From NCBI RefSeq assembly GCF_001687325.1, contig NZ_LZRD01000006.1, positions 124,001 through 188,000 on the forward strand: a DNA stretch of 64,000 nt, in the 5' to 3' direction. Below are positions 52,901 through 59,882 of this stretch, one piece after another (the stretch's first letter is position 1; each line of letters starts with the position of its first letter). The position numbers were made by a program, and so were the translations under genes. The notes beneath the pieces are model-generated. The model was not told where the DNA came from, made no database searches, and saw only the letters and a list, made by a program, of their open reading frames with translations. The DNA is from Streptomyces sp. PTY087I2. Its GTDB lineage: Bacteria > Actinomycetota > Actinomycetes > Streptomycetales > Streptomycetaceae.

Positions 52901-53137
52901 GAACTGCGGGAGCACGGCCAGACCACCGTCCGCAGGCCCGGGGCGCTGGGATACGGCGACCACCTCTCGCCCCGGGAGCGGTCGGTGGCCCGGCTCGCCT
53001 CGCTGGGCCTGTCGAACCGCGAGATCGCGCGCGAACTGGTCCTCTCGCACCGGACGGTCGAGCACCACGTGGCACGCGCACTCCGGAAACTGGGGGTCTC
53101 GTCCCGAACCGAGATCGGCGCACACCTCGGACCCTGA
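49901..53137 (+). CDS. LAL-type (LuxR-family, ATP-binding) transcriptional regulator with Cys-rich repeat insertion
   Basis: A 1078-residue regulator. The N-terminal AAA/STAND ATPase has Walker A GEAGAGKS (residues 40-47) and Walker B VVLVVEDLQWAD near residue 150. Helical TPR-like repeats fill about residues 480-1010, and a LuxR-type helix-turn-helix ends the protein (LSPRERSVARLASLGLSNREIARELVLS). Such proteins usually activate secondary-metabolite or exoenzyme genes. Between residues about 345 and 465 there is a strange low-complexity insertion made of ACARDG-like units with about eleven cysteines, coded by 18-bp tandem repeats; it falls where the ATPase winged-helix region should continue. 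GTG at 49901 has GGAAGGA four bases upstream. It lies between two secreted-protease genes, which may be targets. Confidence 0.92.
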   Translation: MNAEPPPPPSVPGPLIGRFALLADVCAALDRRPAVAVITGEAGAGKSRLVHEVLRRTASPEAVTLAARCQETDAPFPFAPLIEALSRFRSGWIPADLPPVTGALHALLPELADRLPPAPPPLTDPHAQHHRVLRALHAYVASLGEVVLVVEDLQWADASTCALLRTVVADPPPHLGLVLTARSHTAPHTDAEGSDGLPFPLRTPPHVTVVERHLAPLTAAETGELAAGLLGVQAVPEEFADRLHRWTGGLPYVIEEALRAWPGSTESPTDAEGEPGEPPLPASVRRVVVERLRGLPPAARQVVAAAAVLGEPAPVELLGAVAGLGEPEARRALGAALREGVLRPTGSDGAFPHDGACARDGACARDGAYACARDGAAARSSAGADAFPRDGAYARDGAYARDGACARDGACARDGACARDGACACSSDAAHALPRDSACAHDVAAPCSSDGACASPRDGAHASLSTTAFAFPYALARRAAYDAVAEPERPVLHLRAARALARHMSPFPLAGIAEHYRRAGRPVQAARCLEAAGNRAAGDGDAGLAAALYLDALRNGPPPVARDRVALKLARVALNARLGPQVPAALRQVLDQHSLGPGPSGEIRLLLGLLLRNQSGAGVEALEEIARAVPDLLVVSTGQAVRALAITAIPSLKGWPVGEHRRLLAEAERLLPEVEEEDLRSAVLANRATALALMGDPSAWEAVADLPETLTGEAAARVYANLAGAANSLGHPERSRTFQARAWRAVRTNHAPYLEAFVETTDVVAAFTNGRWKGLLGRAERAEAQYQDVPDFHAEALLVCGLLRLHTKGQTDVARRLLEQAVRTTALDTGVVLTAAAAAVARIHLAAGRPSQAVQAVEGVLRQVRRTGAWVWATALVPPSVEAFVRDGRPDEAHRLVAELAAGIADRDAPAARAALLTCRALLTATDDPQSGRTAPDALYASAADAWTRLERPYEAAYVQEAQGLHLLASGVPAGRAVLHEVIAAYQDIDAVWDVLRCQRELREHGQTTVRRPGALGYGDHLSPRERSVARLASLGLSNREIARELVLSHRTVEHHVARALRKLGVSSRTEIGAHLGP
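51065..51172 (+). repeat. 18-bp in-frame tandem repeat in LAL regulator
   Basis: Six head-to-tail 18-bp units: two of CGCGACGGCGCTTACGCC then four of CGCGACGGCGCCTGCGCC. They code RDGAYA twice and RDGACA four times. Degenerate copies flank the array from about 50945 to 51300. The unit length keeps the frame, so copy number can change without breaking the protein. Confidence 0.95.
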
Positions 53138-53324
53138 CCGAAGACGTCCGGGAGAGCGACACACTCCACGGTGCATTTTCCGCCATCCCCTGACCTCCCA
53201 GGGTCGTCAATCCACCGATTTGTTACGGTCCAGAGCTCGCCGCAAGAACTACTTATCGGCCAGCCGCATTCCGGGGGTCTTGTGTGGGCCGACCGGTCTC
53301 TCCAGCATGAATAATGTTGTCAGG

Positions 53325-53360
53325 GACACGTCGAATTGATCGTGTTCCCGATGACGTGTC
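53325..53360. promoter_or_regulatory. Spaced inverted repeat upstream of streptogrisin-like gene
   Basis: GACACGTC (53325-53332) and GACGTGTC (53353-53360) are perfect 8-bp arms separated by 20 bases, 55 bases before the protease start. They may be an operator or an mRNA leader hairpin. The rest of the 277-bp gap shows no gene. Confidence 0.4.
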
Positions 53361-53414
53361 ATGGGCGTCCACCCAAACGCCCCGAGTTTCCCCCCACGAT
53401 CTGGAGGAACCACA

Positions 53415-54302
53415 GTGCGACTCTCTCGCCCCCACAGCCTCACGAGACGAGCACGACTCATCGCCGGCGCCACGGGCCTTGCCGCCGCCGCGGCGCTCGC
53501 CCTTCCCGCCGCCGCCACCGCCCAGCCGGCCCCGAAGACGTTCAGCGCAACCGAGCTCAACCAGACCGCCGCCTCCGTGCGCACCGCCGATGTCGGCGGT
53601 ACGGCCTGGTACGTCGACACCGCCTCGGGCAAGGTCGTCGTCACCGCCGACAGCACGGTCAGCAAGGCCGAGATCGCCAAGCTGAGGAGCGAGGCTGGCG
53701 TCAACGCCGACGCTCTCGTGGTCAAGCGCACCCCCGGTAAGTTCTCCAAGCTCATCGCGGGTGGCGAAGCCATCACCACCGGCGGAGCCCGCTGCTCCCT
53801 GGGCTTCAACGTGCAGGACAGCGCGGGCACCAAGTTCGCCCTGACCGCCGGCCACTGCACCAACATCGGCAGCTCGTGGTCCATCGGCACCACCGCCGGA
53901 TCGAGCTTCCCCGGCGACGACTACGGCATCATCCGGCACTCCGACCCGGGTGCGGCCGACGGCCGTGTCTATCTCTACAACGGCAGCTACCAGGAGATCG
54001 ACGGCGCCGCCGACGCCACGGTCGGCCAGTCCGTCCAGCGCAGCGGCAGCACCACCGGCCTGCACGGCGGCACCGTCACCGGTCTCAACGCCACCGTCAA
54101 CTACGGCGCCGACGGCATCGTCTCCGGTCTGATCCAGACCAACGTCTGCGCCGAGCCCGGCGACAGCGGCGGCGCGCTCTTCTCCGGGAGCACCGCGCTC
54201 GGCCTCACCTCCGGCGGCAGCGGCAACTGCTCCTCCGGCGGCACCACGTTCTACCAGCCCGTCACCGAGGCGCTCAGCGTCTACGGGGTGAGCATCATCT
54301 GA
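53415..54302 (+). CDS. sprA: Streptogrisin A-like secreted serine protease (S1/alpha-lytic family)
   Basis: A 295-residue preproprotease. A twin-arginine-like signal peptide (RRARLIAG, cleavage near ATA-Q at residue 37) is followed by a propeptide of about 76 residues and a mature domain beginning [11 protein letters not shown] at residue 114, giving 182 residues, the length of mature streptogrisin A. The triad is His147 (LTAGHCT), Asp169 (DDYGIIRH) and Ser251 (GDSGGALF); cysteines lie near 127/148 and 245/272. Long stretches such as [17 protein letters not shown] and [12 protein letters not shown] match the remembered S. griseus protease A very closely. GTG at 53415 follows GGAGGA with good spacing; upstream frame extensions lack a signal peptide. 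Secreted, chymotrypsin-like. Confidence 0.94.
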   Translation: MRLSRPHSLTRRARLIAGATGLAAAAALALPAAATAQPAPKTFSATELNQTAASVRTADVGGTAWYVDTASGKVVVTADSTVSKAEIAKLRSEAGVNADALVVKRTPGKFSKLIAGGEAITTGGARCSLGFNVQDSAGTKFALTAGHCTNIGSSWSIGTTAGSSFPGDDYGIIRHSDPGAADGRVYLYNGSYQEIDGAADATVGQSVQRSGSTTGLHGGTVTGLNATVNYGADGIVSGLIQTNVCAEPGDSGGALFSGSTALGLTSGGSGNCSSGGTTFYQPVTEALSVYGVSII

Positions 54303-54339
54303 TCCCGCACGAACCAGGGTTTCGCCATCGGCCCTGAGT

Positions 54340-54371
54340 GCTGTCCCCGCCGGTTCGTCGGCGGGGACAGC
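54340..54371 (+). terminator. Terminator hairpin after streptogrisin-like gene
   Basis: Perfect 13-bp stem (54340-54352 and 54359-54371) with a 6-base loop, 38 bases after the protease stop and 45 bases past the stop of the convergent gene, so it may serve both. Confidence 0.82.
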
Positions 54372-54415
54372 GCCCGTTCGCGTTCGGGACACCCTGTTCC
54401 GGGGGCCACCCCGGC

Positions 54416-54778
54416 TCAGCGGAACTCGTGGACCACCTGGATCTCACCGACGATGTGGGCGTTGAACTCGTCCAGCTCCTCGGCCGGAACCCAGAGCTCA
54501 AGGATGGTCCGCCCGCCGGCCTGCTGGACGGGGTACCGACTCAGGAACTCCGACTCGACCTCGAACCGCGTGACGAACCCGGCACCGTCGTGCTTCACGT
54601 TCCAGTCTCGCGCGATCCTGACCGCGTAGTCCTCGTTGAGCACGGGGTAGAAGATCGGCTGCTCCGGCAGCCGGGGCGGCCAGGCACGCCAGTTCAGCTC
54701 CCGAACCAGCTCAAGCTCCTTGGGGCCGGTGGGCCGCCACAGGGTCGTCGTCGCTCGCCGGCTGGTCATCCGTTGCAT
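54416..54778 (-). CDS. Conserved actinomycete protein of unknown function
   Basis: About 120 residues. It contains LWRPTGPKELELV near the start, WRAWPPRLPEQPIFYPVLNEDYA in the middle, RFEVESEFLSRYPVQQ and a C-terminal ELWVPAEELDEFNAHIVGEI. Highly similar proteins occur widely in Streptomyces and are often labelled ADP-ribosylation/crystallin J1, a name with little support; no ADP-ribosylglycohydrolase metal site is visible in this short chain. The start is uncertain: ATG at 54778 has GGAG just upstream, while another ATG lies three codons later and a GTG seven codons earlier. No clear operon partner. Confidence 0.78.
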   Translation of the reverse strand: MQRMTSRRATTTLWRPTGPKELELVRELNWRAWPPRLPEQPIFYPVLNEDYAVRIARDWNVKHDGAGFVTRFEVESEFLSRYPVQQAGGRTILELWVPAEELDEFNAHIVGEIQVVHEFR

Positions 54779-54864
54779 CGCTCTCCACACGAGGCCCACC
54801 GGTACGGCGGGCCGGGAGACCGGACAATACCGGCACCACGGGCTCGGCCGCGAAGCGTTTTCCC

Positions 54865-54898
54865 GGTGCCTGACCGATGAAAGCCCAGGTCAGGCACC
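54865..54898. terminator. Hairpin at the left end of the accessory region
   Basis: Perfect 11-bp inverted repeat (54865-54875 and 54888-54898) with a 12-base loop. It lies about 90 bases upstream of the preceding leftward gene, so it is more likely a terminator for leftward transcription from the decayed region beyond it. Confidence 0.5.
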
Positions 54899-55498
54899 TC
54901 TTCATCTGCCTCTAGAAGAACCCCAGCTTCTTCGGCGAATACGACACCAGCAGATTCTTCGTCTGCTAGTGGTACAGCAGTTGTATCCAAGCTGACCAGG
55001 GGAAACAGCAGTTGGTGCGGCTCGCTGGAGGGGTCTGGTCCGGAAATGGTCCGGATCTTGGTCCGTCTCGGCTTGCGCAAGGTGTTGCTGCTGGGCGGGG
55101 CCTCCTCGGACTGGCGCTGTGATCGGCAGTGCGACGAGCTGGATTCCGCCGGGGACCTCCCCCCGTTTGCCGAGCACGGGTCGGCTGGTTCAGATGTCCA
55201 GGCGGCGGCGGGTAGGCCGTTGAGGAAGTCGGTCGCCTTTCGGCCTTCGGCGGTCAATGAGTCGCAGCGGAACCGTCCGGACGCCACGGCGGCGGAAGCA
55301 GGAGCGGCAACCAGGAGCAGGGCGGCGCCCCCCCGGCAGACGACGCAGCACGCCGCCCTGCAGCGGATCTCCTGCCCCGTCGTGCTCGCTGCTGACGCTG
55401 GTAGCGCCTGGTGACTACGTGATTCCGATGAATTTTTGACCAGCACCTGAGTTCAGGCGCTAATGTGCCGACATCACCATAGAGGCAGGGGAACTCAC
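54899..55498 (-). pseudogene. Possible decayed, frameshifted coding region; otherwise no gene
   Basis: A 600-bp gap without a convincing intact gene. On the minus strand one frame reads like a signal peptide and mature start (LLLVAAPASA, then FLNGLPAAAWTSEPADPCSANGG); at a run of six G (near 55160) sense seems to continue in another frame as GEVPGGIQLVALPI, and near 54930-55010 the first frame reads an acidic stretch DEESAGVVFAEEAGVLL. This pattern suggests a small secreted-protein gene broken by indels. Codon use in the last part is unusually A/T-rich for this genome. Evidence is by eye only. The right end must contain the promoter of the following rightward gene. Confidence 0.35.
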
Positions 55499-55954
55499 GT
55501 GAATTTTGACCCGTCACAGCTCTTCGACGACTCGGTCACCTGGCTCCTCCAGGCCCTCAAGGCCGGCACGGGCGAGGGCATCAAGGCTGCTGTAGCGCGG
55601 TGGTTCTCCCGGGGGGACGATGATGCCGAGCAAACCGTCCTCAGTCGCCTGGACCGCACGGCTGACGTGCTTGGCGCTGCTCCCGAAGGTCCGGAAGGCG
55701 AGGGCGTACTCAATAGTCAGCATGAGCGTTGGGTCGGCCGGTTCGAGGATGCCTACAGCGACTGGGACGGCGACCAACAAGCAGCTGCTCTTGAGGAGTT
55801 GAGGTTCCTCCTTGAGGAGCACGCACGGGCCGTCGGCGCGCAGTCGGGCGACGGTGGAGTCTCAGTGGCCGGAAACATGAGTATCAAGGCCGAAGGCGGT
55901 TCCATCGCTGCAGCCATCATCAACGGCGGAGCATGCATCGGCTCCCCTTCCTAG
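55499..55954 (+). CDS. Small hypothetical protein coupled to ATPase/TPR gene
   Basis: A 151-residue protein of unknown function. The N-terminal part is helical (SVTWLLQALKAGTGEGIKAAVARWF), a charged middle contains WVGRFEDAYSDWDGDQQAAALEELRFLLEEHA, and the C-terminus is a glycine- and small-residue-rich stretch (VAGNMSIKAEGGSIAAAII). Tails of this GNxSIKAxGGSIAA kind occur, to my recollection, on small proteins next to large P-loop proteins in actinomycete conflict loci; this is an impression, not a search result. GTG at 55499 is the likely start. Its end overlaps the next gene by 22 bases, so the two are translationally coupled. Confidence 0.78.
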   Translation: MNFDPSQLFDDSVTWLLQALKAGTGEGIKAAVARWFSRGDDDAEQTVLSRLDRTADVLGAAPEGPEGEGVLNSQHERWVGRFEDAYSDWDGDQQAAALEELRFLLEEHARAVGAQSGDGGVSVAGNMSIKAEGGSIAAAIINGGACIGSPS

Positions 55955-58455
55955 CCGACTTCGGCACAGAGCTGAACGAAGCCACGGCCACCTCCAGCCA
56001 GGCGGCAGCATTTCCGGACCTGGCTCAGCTCCCCTCTGATACGCGTTTGATCCTTGCGCAGGATCGTTCAATGGCGGCCGAGAAGGTCGTCATCTACAAC
56101 CTCCCTCCCTCCCACACGTCGGCGCCTCCGCTGCCAGCTGTCAGTAAGTCCTTCGCGTCCTGGGAAGTGGGTGAACTCAGTGTCAAACCATCCGTCGGGG
56201 AGGGGCTACCCCCGTACGTCGAGCGGGCCCACGACCTCGAGTTGCGTCAGTGCCTGAGAAAGATCAGGAACGGCTCCTCCTCAGTCGTCGTGATCGAGGG
56301 AAACTCCTGTGCCGGGAAAACACGCGCAGCCTACGAAGGCGCCGGTACAGAGCTGCACGACTGGGCGCTGCTCTATCCTCACTCAACTGACGGCCTCAGG
56401 CAGGCGGCAGCAGAGGGGCTGGTCAGACCACGAACCATCATTTGGCTCGACGACGCCCACAGCACTGTCCTTGCCGATCGGGACGGCGAGAAGGCCGCCG
56501 CGCTGCTCCTGACGCTCAAAGATGCCGTGAGCCACCTGGCGATCGTCGTCACCATCTGGCCCGGCCACTACGAAATGCTCACCGGCGCCGCCCCTGCCTC
56601 CCAGGGGCAGGACCGCCTTGCTCGGCGCCGGACGCTTCTTCAAGCCAGCCACCACGTCACCGTTCCCGACATCTTCACCGACCGCGAGCTCGATGACTTC
56701 CAACGCCGGGTCACCGACCCGCAGTGGGTGCAGGCGGTAGACAGCGCCCGTGGTACCCAGGAGTTGACCCAGACGCTGGCCGCCGCCGTAGAACTCATGC
56801 ACCGCTACCGCCGCAGCGACCACCCCGGCAAAGCCCTGGTGACCGCAGCAGCTGACCTCCGCCGACTCGGAGTGCGCGAACCCATTCCAGCGCGCACCCT
56901 CACCGCAGCAGCACCCGGCTACCTGACCTCGCACGCACGCATGAAACTCGTCGGAGACTGGGCAGCAACCGCACTCGCCTGGGCACGAGAACCCTGCCAT
57001 GGCGTGTGCCCTGCGCTGCCGCCAGTCCTGCACCCCGACGGCATCGGACCGGACCCGGAGCGATGCGACCTCAATGACTATCTGGAGCAGCACATTGCCG
57101 AGGAGCGTGCCTTCACCGCCCCTCCTTCCCCCTTCTGGCAGGCTGCGCTGACGGCGGATCTCGGCGGTCTCTCCTATGCGAAGTTGGGCACCGCGGCCTT
57201 CTCCAGCGCCCGGTTCAAGATCGCTCGTGATCTTTACATCAAGGCACTTGAGCGTCACCACACACCGGCGTTCAGTGACCTCTGCGTCCTCTATAGCGAG
57301 ACGGGAATGATCCACACGCGGCGCGGAATCGACGAGCTCCTTGCGCTGTGCGAACCGATTGAGGACGGCGGCGAAAGCGCCTTTCATCTGGGCACCGACA
57401 TCGGTTATGTCGCGACGGGGCAGGTGGACGCCGAGTACCGAGAGAGAAGTGTCGAACTCGCGACGGCGCTGCTCGAGCGCGCTGCTGAGGCAGGCCACGC
57501 GCTTGCTAGGACCGCCCTCGTCATGATGTACGAGGATCTCGGCCAGCTGGATGAGGCGGCAGCGGTGGCGCGGGTAGCGGATGCTCCAGAAGCCCAGCAG
57601 GAGCATCCAGCGGCACTCTTGCATCAGGCGGCGGAGGGCGACGCGGACGCGCTGCACGAACTGAAGAGGCTCGCGCACATCGTCGGACCCCGCTGGCATG
57701 CCCTCGTGGCCACGGCCTTCGACGTGCCCTCCCGTCTATGCGCGTGGCCTTCCAAGCTGAGCAAGCAAGGGGAGCGGGACCTGGCCCGGCAGCTCCTGGA
57801 TGCCGGCGTCGCCGCGAAGTCCGCTGCGGCTCTGAGCATGTTGCTCAACTTCCTAGACCGCCCGGAGGATCGGCAGGAGGCAGCGGCCCTCAAACGCTCG
57901 GCAGCAGAAACCGACTCACACTTCTTGTTCCAGCTGTTCATGGAACTGTGGCCCGAGCGTCGACGCGAGGCACTCGCACTGCTCAGCAGAGCACGCCGTC
58001 AGCGCCGGCACGGGGCCGTGTGGACCGTCGTCCGGCATCTACACAAGATCCCCAGTGCACGCCACACCGCTGAAGGCATCGCCCACATTCTGGCCATGAG
58101 AGACCGGCAACCCTGGGCACAGTACGAACTGGCCTTGTGGATGTACGAGCGACTTGAAACACCTGAGGAGGGACTGCCCCCGCTGGAGAGCATTCCCGAC
58201 GAGGTGTTCGCGCTCATGGAAGCTGCAGCGGTTCATCACCAAGGCGCACGCCGCTTGTGGGGACAGTTCCTGAGCCGCATGGGGAGGGAGCACGAAGCCC
58301 GCGAGGCCCTGTTCGCCGCTATCGACAGCGGCGACTACACCATCGTCACCCACGGCGAGCTCGGTGAGCACCTGTTCCCGGACCAGCCGACCAAGGCGGA
58401 GCAGTTGAAGATGTACGGCCTCACCCCTGAGGGAGAGCCACACGACGTCTGGTAG
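55933..58455 (+). CDS. P-loop ATPase with TPR/Sel1-like helical repeats (STAND-like)
   Basis: An 840-residue protein. A P-loop is visible as VVVIEGNSCAGKT (Walker A, residues 123-130) and a Walker B-like TIIWLDDAHS (residues 168-177). After the ATPase part (to about residue 350) the rest is alpha-helical repeats resembling TPR or Sel1 units (ARFKIARDLYIKALERHH, ELATALLERAAEAGHALARTALVMMYEDLGQ). This ATPase-plus-repeat layout is that of STAND/NLR-like sensors, including bacterial antiphage proteins, but no effector domain is recognised; the small upstream protein may supply it. ATG at 55933 overlaps the previous gene; a later in-frame ATG at 56071 is an alternative start. Third positions are less GC-biased than in the first 54 kb. 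Confidence 0.88.
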   Translation: MHRLPFLADFGTELNEATATSSQAAAFPDLAQLPSDTRLILAQDRSMAAEKVVIYNLPPSHTSAPPLPAVSKSFASWEVGELSVKPSVGEGLPPYVERAHDLELRQCLRKIRNGSSSVVVIEGNSCAGKTRAAYEGAGTELHDWALLYPHSTDGLRQAAAEGLVRPRTIIWLDDAHSTVLADRDGEKAAALLLTLKDAVSHLAIVVTIWPGHYEMLTGAAPASQGQDRLARRRTLLQASHHVTVPDIFTDRELDDFQRRVTDPQWVQAVDSARGTQELTQTLAAAVELMHRYRRSDHPGKALVTAAADLRRLGVREPIPARTLTAAAPGYLTSHARMKLVGDWAATALAWAREPCHGVCPALPPVLHPDGIGPDPERCDLNDYLEQHIAEERAFTAPPSPFWQAALTADLGGLSYAKLGTAAFSSARFKIARDLYIKALERHHTPAFSDLCVLYSETGMIHTRRGIDELLALCEPIEDGGESAFHLGTDIGYVATGQVDAEYRERSVELATALLERAAEAGHALARTALVMMYEDLGQLDEAAAVARVADAPEAQQEHPAALLHQAAEGDADALHELKRLAHIVGPRWHALVATAFDVPSRLCAWPSKLSKQGERDLARQLLDAGVAAKSAAALSMLLNFLDRPEDRQEAAALKRSAAETDSHFLFQLFMELWPERRREALALLSRARRQRRHGAVWTVVRHLHKIPSARHTAEGIAHILAMRDRQPWAQYELALWMYERLETPEEGLPPLESIPDEVFALMEAAAVHHQGARRLWGQFLSRMGREHEAREALFAAIDSGDYTIVTHGELGEHLFPDQPTKAEQLKMYGLTPEGEPHDVW

Positions 58456-58589
58456 TCCAACGATTAGGAGCTACTGCCACTCACTCCTCGGCCAGTTGCC
58501 CGCGATCGAGTCCGCTCATCCATCTCAGAGCCCGACTAAAGGCAATGCCGTGACTGTGTTGGTGATCTTGTTCGTATGCTGACGACGGT

Positions 58590-59850
58590 CGGTGGCGGTG
58601 GTTCGCTGGTCGTGGCGGGCTGGACGATCCGGGGTTCGACCATTCGCTGCTCAGTGAGTTTCGGGCCCGCCTGACCGAGGGTGACCGGGCCGATCAGCTA
58701 TTGCAATTGATGCTGGACCGCTTGGTGGAGGCCGGGCTACTCAAGGGGCGAGGGCGACAGCGTACCGACGCCACCCATGTCCTGGCGGCGGTGCGCCGGT
58801 TGAGCCCGGCTGGAGCTGGCGGGCGAGAGCGTGCGGGCGGCGCTGGAGGAGATTGCCGGGGCCGATCCGGACTGGCTGATGCCGCTGATTGAGCCCGAGT
58901 GGGCCAAACGTTACGGCCGGAAAGTCCAGATCGGAAAAGTTCCGGGCGGCAAGGCAGCGGTGCGCGAGTGCGCCGAGGAGTTCGGCCGGGACGGGCAGAA
59001 GCTGCTCGCTGCGGCCTGGGCGGCCGATGCCCCGTCGCGTCTGCGGATGTTGCGGCAGGTGGAGATCCTGCGGCAGGTCTGGATACATCAGTATCACTGC
59101 GATCGCGAGGGGTATCTGCGCTGGCGGGAGGGCACGGCCCTGCCGCCGACCGCGCTGCGGTTCGACTCCCCTTACGACACGGACGCGCACTACTGCGTCA
59201 AACGCGATGTCGAGTGGAGCGGATACCGGGTTCATTTCACCGGGTCGTGTGACCAGGATCTGCCGCACCTGGTGGTGCACGTGGCCACCACCATCGCTCC
59301 CGTCCAGGACGGACAGCCGACTGACAAGATCCACGACGACCTCGCCACCCGCCGGCTGGCTCCGGCCGAGCACATCGTGGACACCGCCTACCTCTCACCC
59401 GCCCACATCGAGCGGGACCAGCGCGTTCACGGCATCACACTGCTCGGCCCGATCCTCGCCGGCAACAGCCGCCAGGCCAAAGCTGGCTCGGGTTTCGACA
59501 AGTCGGCCTTCATCATCGACTGGGACAACGAGCAGGCCACCTGCCCGCGAGGTGCCACGAGTGCGTCCTGGACCAAGCTGCACATCTCCGGCCACACCGA
59601 TTTTCAGGCCCGCTTCGCCGACAGCGACTGCCGGCCCTGCCTGGACCGTGCCCGGTGTACCTCCTCGGCCATTCGCTCCCGCTCTGTCGCGGTGCTCCCG
59701 CGGCTGCTGCACGAGATCCAGATGCGTAATCGGCTCGACCAGCAGACCGAGCAGTGGCAGCGTCGGTACGCCATCCGCGCCGGGGTCGAGGCCACCCTCT
59801 CGCAGAACGTCCGAGCGCACGGCCTACGGGTGTGCGGGGCCCTCCTCGCG
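58590..59850 (+). pseudogene. IS1182-family transposase remnant
   Basis: Degenerate transposase. The readable part begins near 58590 without an N-terminus (GFDHSLLSEFRARLTEGDRADQ), shifts by one base near 58805, then continues as VRAALEEIAGADPDWL, RFDSPYDTDAHYCVKRDVEWSGYRVHFT, HIVDTAYLS, GPILAGNSRQAK and YAIRAGVEATLSQNVRAHGLR, a pattern matching IS1182-type DDE transposases, including the DTAY and GVEATLSQ regions. Homology stops abruptly near 59840, where a C-terminal segment of about 40 residues should follow. With both ends missing and a frameshift, it cannot be active alone. No terminal inverted repeats were recognised. It lies between two candidate defence genes. Confidence 0.85.
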
Positions 59851-59882
59851 ACCCGGCCTCCTCGTCACCGGCCAGAAGGGCC

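Noticed and set aside
54766..55446. 226-residue minus-strand frame as an intact gene
   Set aside because: No single frame is convincing throughout; it also overlaps the next gene's start region, so it is reported only as possible decayed sequence.
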